Shown in pieces: positions 5,701 through 5,941 of a stretch of 5,941 nt of DNA. The stretch comes from an uncultured bacterium (GTDB lineage Bacteria; Cyanobacteriota; Vampirovibrionia; Gastranaerophilales; Gastranaerophilaceae), in contig CAMAGQ010000100.1 of assembly GCA_945833895.1 (NCBI GenBank), positions 1 through 5,941 of the forward strand. The letters run 5' to 3'. Each line of letters starts with the position of its first letter. Positions within the stretch are counted from its first letter, which is position 1. A model generated the notes under the pieces. That model was not told where the DNA came from. It did no database searches and saw only the letters and a list, made by a program, of their open reading frames with translations. The translations under genes were made by a program, and so were the position numbers.

Positions 5701-5941
5701 TACCATGGTTGATTATGTCACCTTGAATGTCTACGCCTGCAGGCATGTCTGCTTGTCTTGAAACGATTGTAACATTACCGTTATTGCTTTTGTATGAAGA
5801 ATTTTCGGTATTTACAAGTTTGTTAAACAGAGTTTCTGCCTGTGCATTTGATGTAAGTTGTGTCATTTGAGATTCGTTTACACCTGCAATAATTGCTGTA
5901 TCTTTATCAACCGTAATTTTACCGCCTCGTAATTCAACGTC
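2723..5941 (-). CDS. Filamentous-hemagglutinin-like adhesin with Asp-rich stalk and C-terminal PilZ domain (5' end outside window)
   Basis: The gene is partial. The frame stays open from the Met at 5866 to the window edge, adding 25 residues (including VELRGGKITVDKDTA), so the true start lies beyond 5941; 1072 residues are visible. Numbering here starts from that Met. Residues 1 to about 520 are Gly/Asn/Asp/Ile-rich repeats such as GDVNI, GNINIDNNG and GDIDAEFGGNTTINNI, typical of the right-handed beta-helix of FHA/LktA-like surface adhesins. A polar linker follows (about 520-579, with GDGDGVFGG). Residues 580-919 are Asp-Xaa repeats, probably an extended acidic stalk that may bind Ca2+. Residues about 940-1043 form a PilZ domain with RQYAR and DVSRGG. 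No hydrophobic anchor is visible between stalk and PilZ. Signal peptide, secretion route and promoter are outside the window. Attachment and c-di-GMP response are inferred; the domain order is seen. Confidence 0.88.
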   Translation of the reverse strand, partial: DVELRGGKITVDKDTAIIAGVNESQMTQLTSNAQAETLFNKLVNTENSSYKSNNGNVTIVSRQADMPAGVDIQGDIINHGKGNINIDNNGVDGVKISGLVYGSNGDVNIKNVNNSVNLYSNGKITTSNDVNITNSGTNGINVQGLVNTGNDVNIDNSSSNVVIGDNTANNNYITAKSDINIDVTNGSILNYGVEKTLLKAGGKLAMSTENGTIGLPVQQNACKGGYCTGIGPKSDGSRDFTKSINANISGSVTAKTSDTTTASKPEDLVINYASIGNNMNIDSIKADGRVILTVDDDFGKTNTGTRYNMTNATSNSSVANVEGWGMSLISNGNIGNKNSKLTFNQTKGDTYGMDALTNESIYIKALDDNKNIVNKVCTMIAREGDIDAEFGGNTTINNITAEGDMKVITRGTDLTINHLGHIVDSSVTPSDYFGTRTYGQKDGGYMGADYRDEALPNHVELKALDINKSVRPNGTNLDGYYAYANSTVRVGNAVIDNGTVDITADRIFANGIAVDFGRNGYTKTTDPSTGKMIGTSEIPTGHAVRPEDVENIGRSKYDRNYYYKKGDGDGVFGGQESNVDDNDDIVDATPLEMEDKKPDEPTFGDTDTDTDTDIDTDTDIDIDTDIDTDTDIDTDLDSDTDIDTDADSDTDLDTDTDDDIPDEPKPGDTDTDTDTDDEPTFGDTDIDTDTDVDTDTDIDVDTDIDTDTDIDTDLDSDTDIDTDADSDTDLDTDTDDDIPDEPKPGDTDTDTDTDDEPTFGDTDIDTDTDVDTDTDIDVDTDIDTDTDIDTDLDSDTDLDTDVDTDTDIDLDTDTDDDIPDEPNPGDTDIDTDDDDEPSFGDTDTDVDIDTDTDIDVDTDTDADSDIDTDTDIDTDIDLDTDTDDDNHTGDSDTDNDNDIDTDIDTDDDNPGDDEPGTGDTDTDTDDDIPDRPAAGDTDIDDNIDNADGSVMYIQRKIDMSGLSAIDKRQYARYSVSENTNPIAMETTNGVQKLIDVSRGGISINPTKEVKVGDVIPVHIAYGNIDIKADVEVVSRTANRAGAKFINLDQSTANQILFLNMILEDASKFSTPF
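2738..3049 (-). other. PilZ domain with intact c-di-GMP motif at the adhesin C terminus
   Basis: This covers roughly residues 940-1043, counted from the Met at 5866. The first half of the motif is R943-QYA-R947 (RxxxR) and the second is D970-V-S972-RG-G975 (DxSxxG), separated by about 22 residues as in PilZ receptors. After it come alternating strands (VIPVHIAYG, IDIKADVEVVSR), then GAKFINL and a C-terminal helix, matching the usual PilZ barrel and helix. All signature residues for c-di-GMP binding are present, so loss of function by decay looks unlikely. Confidence 0.85.
3110..4129 (-). repeat. Asp-Xaa repeat tract of the adhesin (about 340 codons)
   Basis: In this tract nearly every second codon is GAT or GAC, alternating mostly with Thr, Ile, Val, Leu, Ser or Ala. 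On the plus strand it appears as a degenerate hexamer array of GTATCN and GATATC type. Spacers DEPTFG/DEPSFG and DDIPDEPKPG/DDIPDEPNPG divide it into blocks of 78-80 residues; equivalent points lie near 3424, 3664, 3898 and 4132 (steps of 240, 234 and 234 bp). The C-terminal part (below about 3420) is more irregular. Because the units are multiples of 3 and 6 bases, slippage would change the length without breaking the frame. Confidence 0.93.
3570..4077 (-). repeat. Perfect 234-bp tandem duplication inside the Asp-rich tract
   Basis: Bases 3570-3843 are identical to 3804-4077, a 274-bp exact match at a shift of 234 bp (78 codons). Matching ends at G3569 versus A3803 on one side and C3844 versus T4078 on the other. 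Identity includes synonymous positions, while the neighbouring blocks have diverged, so this looks like a recent duplication by unequal recombination or slippage. In principle it could also be an assembly artefact. Confidence 0.93.

Overview
This is an AT-rich bacterial chromosome segment holding housekeeping genes on the left and one very large surface-protein gene on the right. The adhesin-type protein, the other predicted secreted protein and the AT-rich tRNA and ribosomal context suggest a host-associated bacterium with a diderm envelope. My best guess is the gut lineage Gastranaerophilales (Vampirovibrionia, non-photosynthetic Cyanobacteriota), because FHA/LktA-like adhesins are, as I recall, common there. 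This is inference; no marker in the window settles it.

Layout. Bases 1-581 have no convincing gene. They hold a doubtful 46-codon ORF, two REP-like hairpins that begin with GTAG, and a CCTGAA...TTCAGG palindrome. Bases 582-1060 are a minus-strand tRNA operon: a full-consensus promoter (TTGACA, 17 bp, TATAAT), then tRNA-Thr(TGT), tRNA-Thr(GGT), tRNA-Tyr(GTA), then an intrinsic terminator. None of the three encodes CCA. Running divergently from the same 100-bp region is a small four-helix membrane protein of the DUF486/DMT-like family (1119-1460). It is followed by rpmE, ribosomal protein L31 of the zinc-binding type (1572-1775), which has its own putative promoter, a leader hairpin beside the ribosome binding site, and a terminator. 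Next is a predicted secreted, cysteine-rich protein with a glycine-zipper segment (1900-2652). A terminator hairpin better suited to the minus strand separates it from the convergent large gene.

The large gene fills 2723-5941 on the minus strand and is still open at the window edge, so its true start and any export signal lie outside. The visible 1072 residues have three parts: about 600 residues of filamentous-hemagglutinin-like beta-helix repeats; about 340 residues of Asp-Xaa repeats (DTDTDID...), organised in 78-80 residue blocks, two of which are recent perfect duplicates; and a C-terminal PilZ domain with both parts of the c-di-GMP-binding motif (RxxxR and DxSxxG).

The most interesting feature is this architecture. 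PilZ domains normally read a cytoplasmic second messenger, whereas beta-helix adhesins with acidic stalks are normally exported. The protein could be an adhesin whose export or display is gated directly by c-di-GMP, or it could carry a repurposed PilZ fold. The sequence cannot decide between these.
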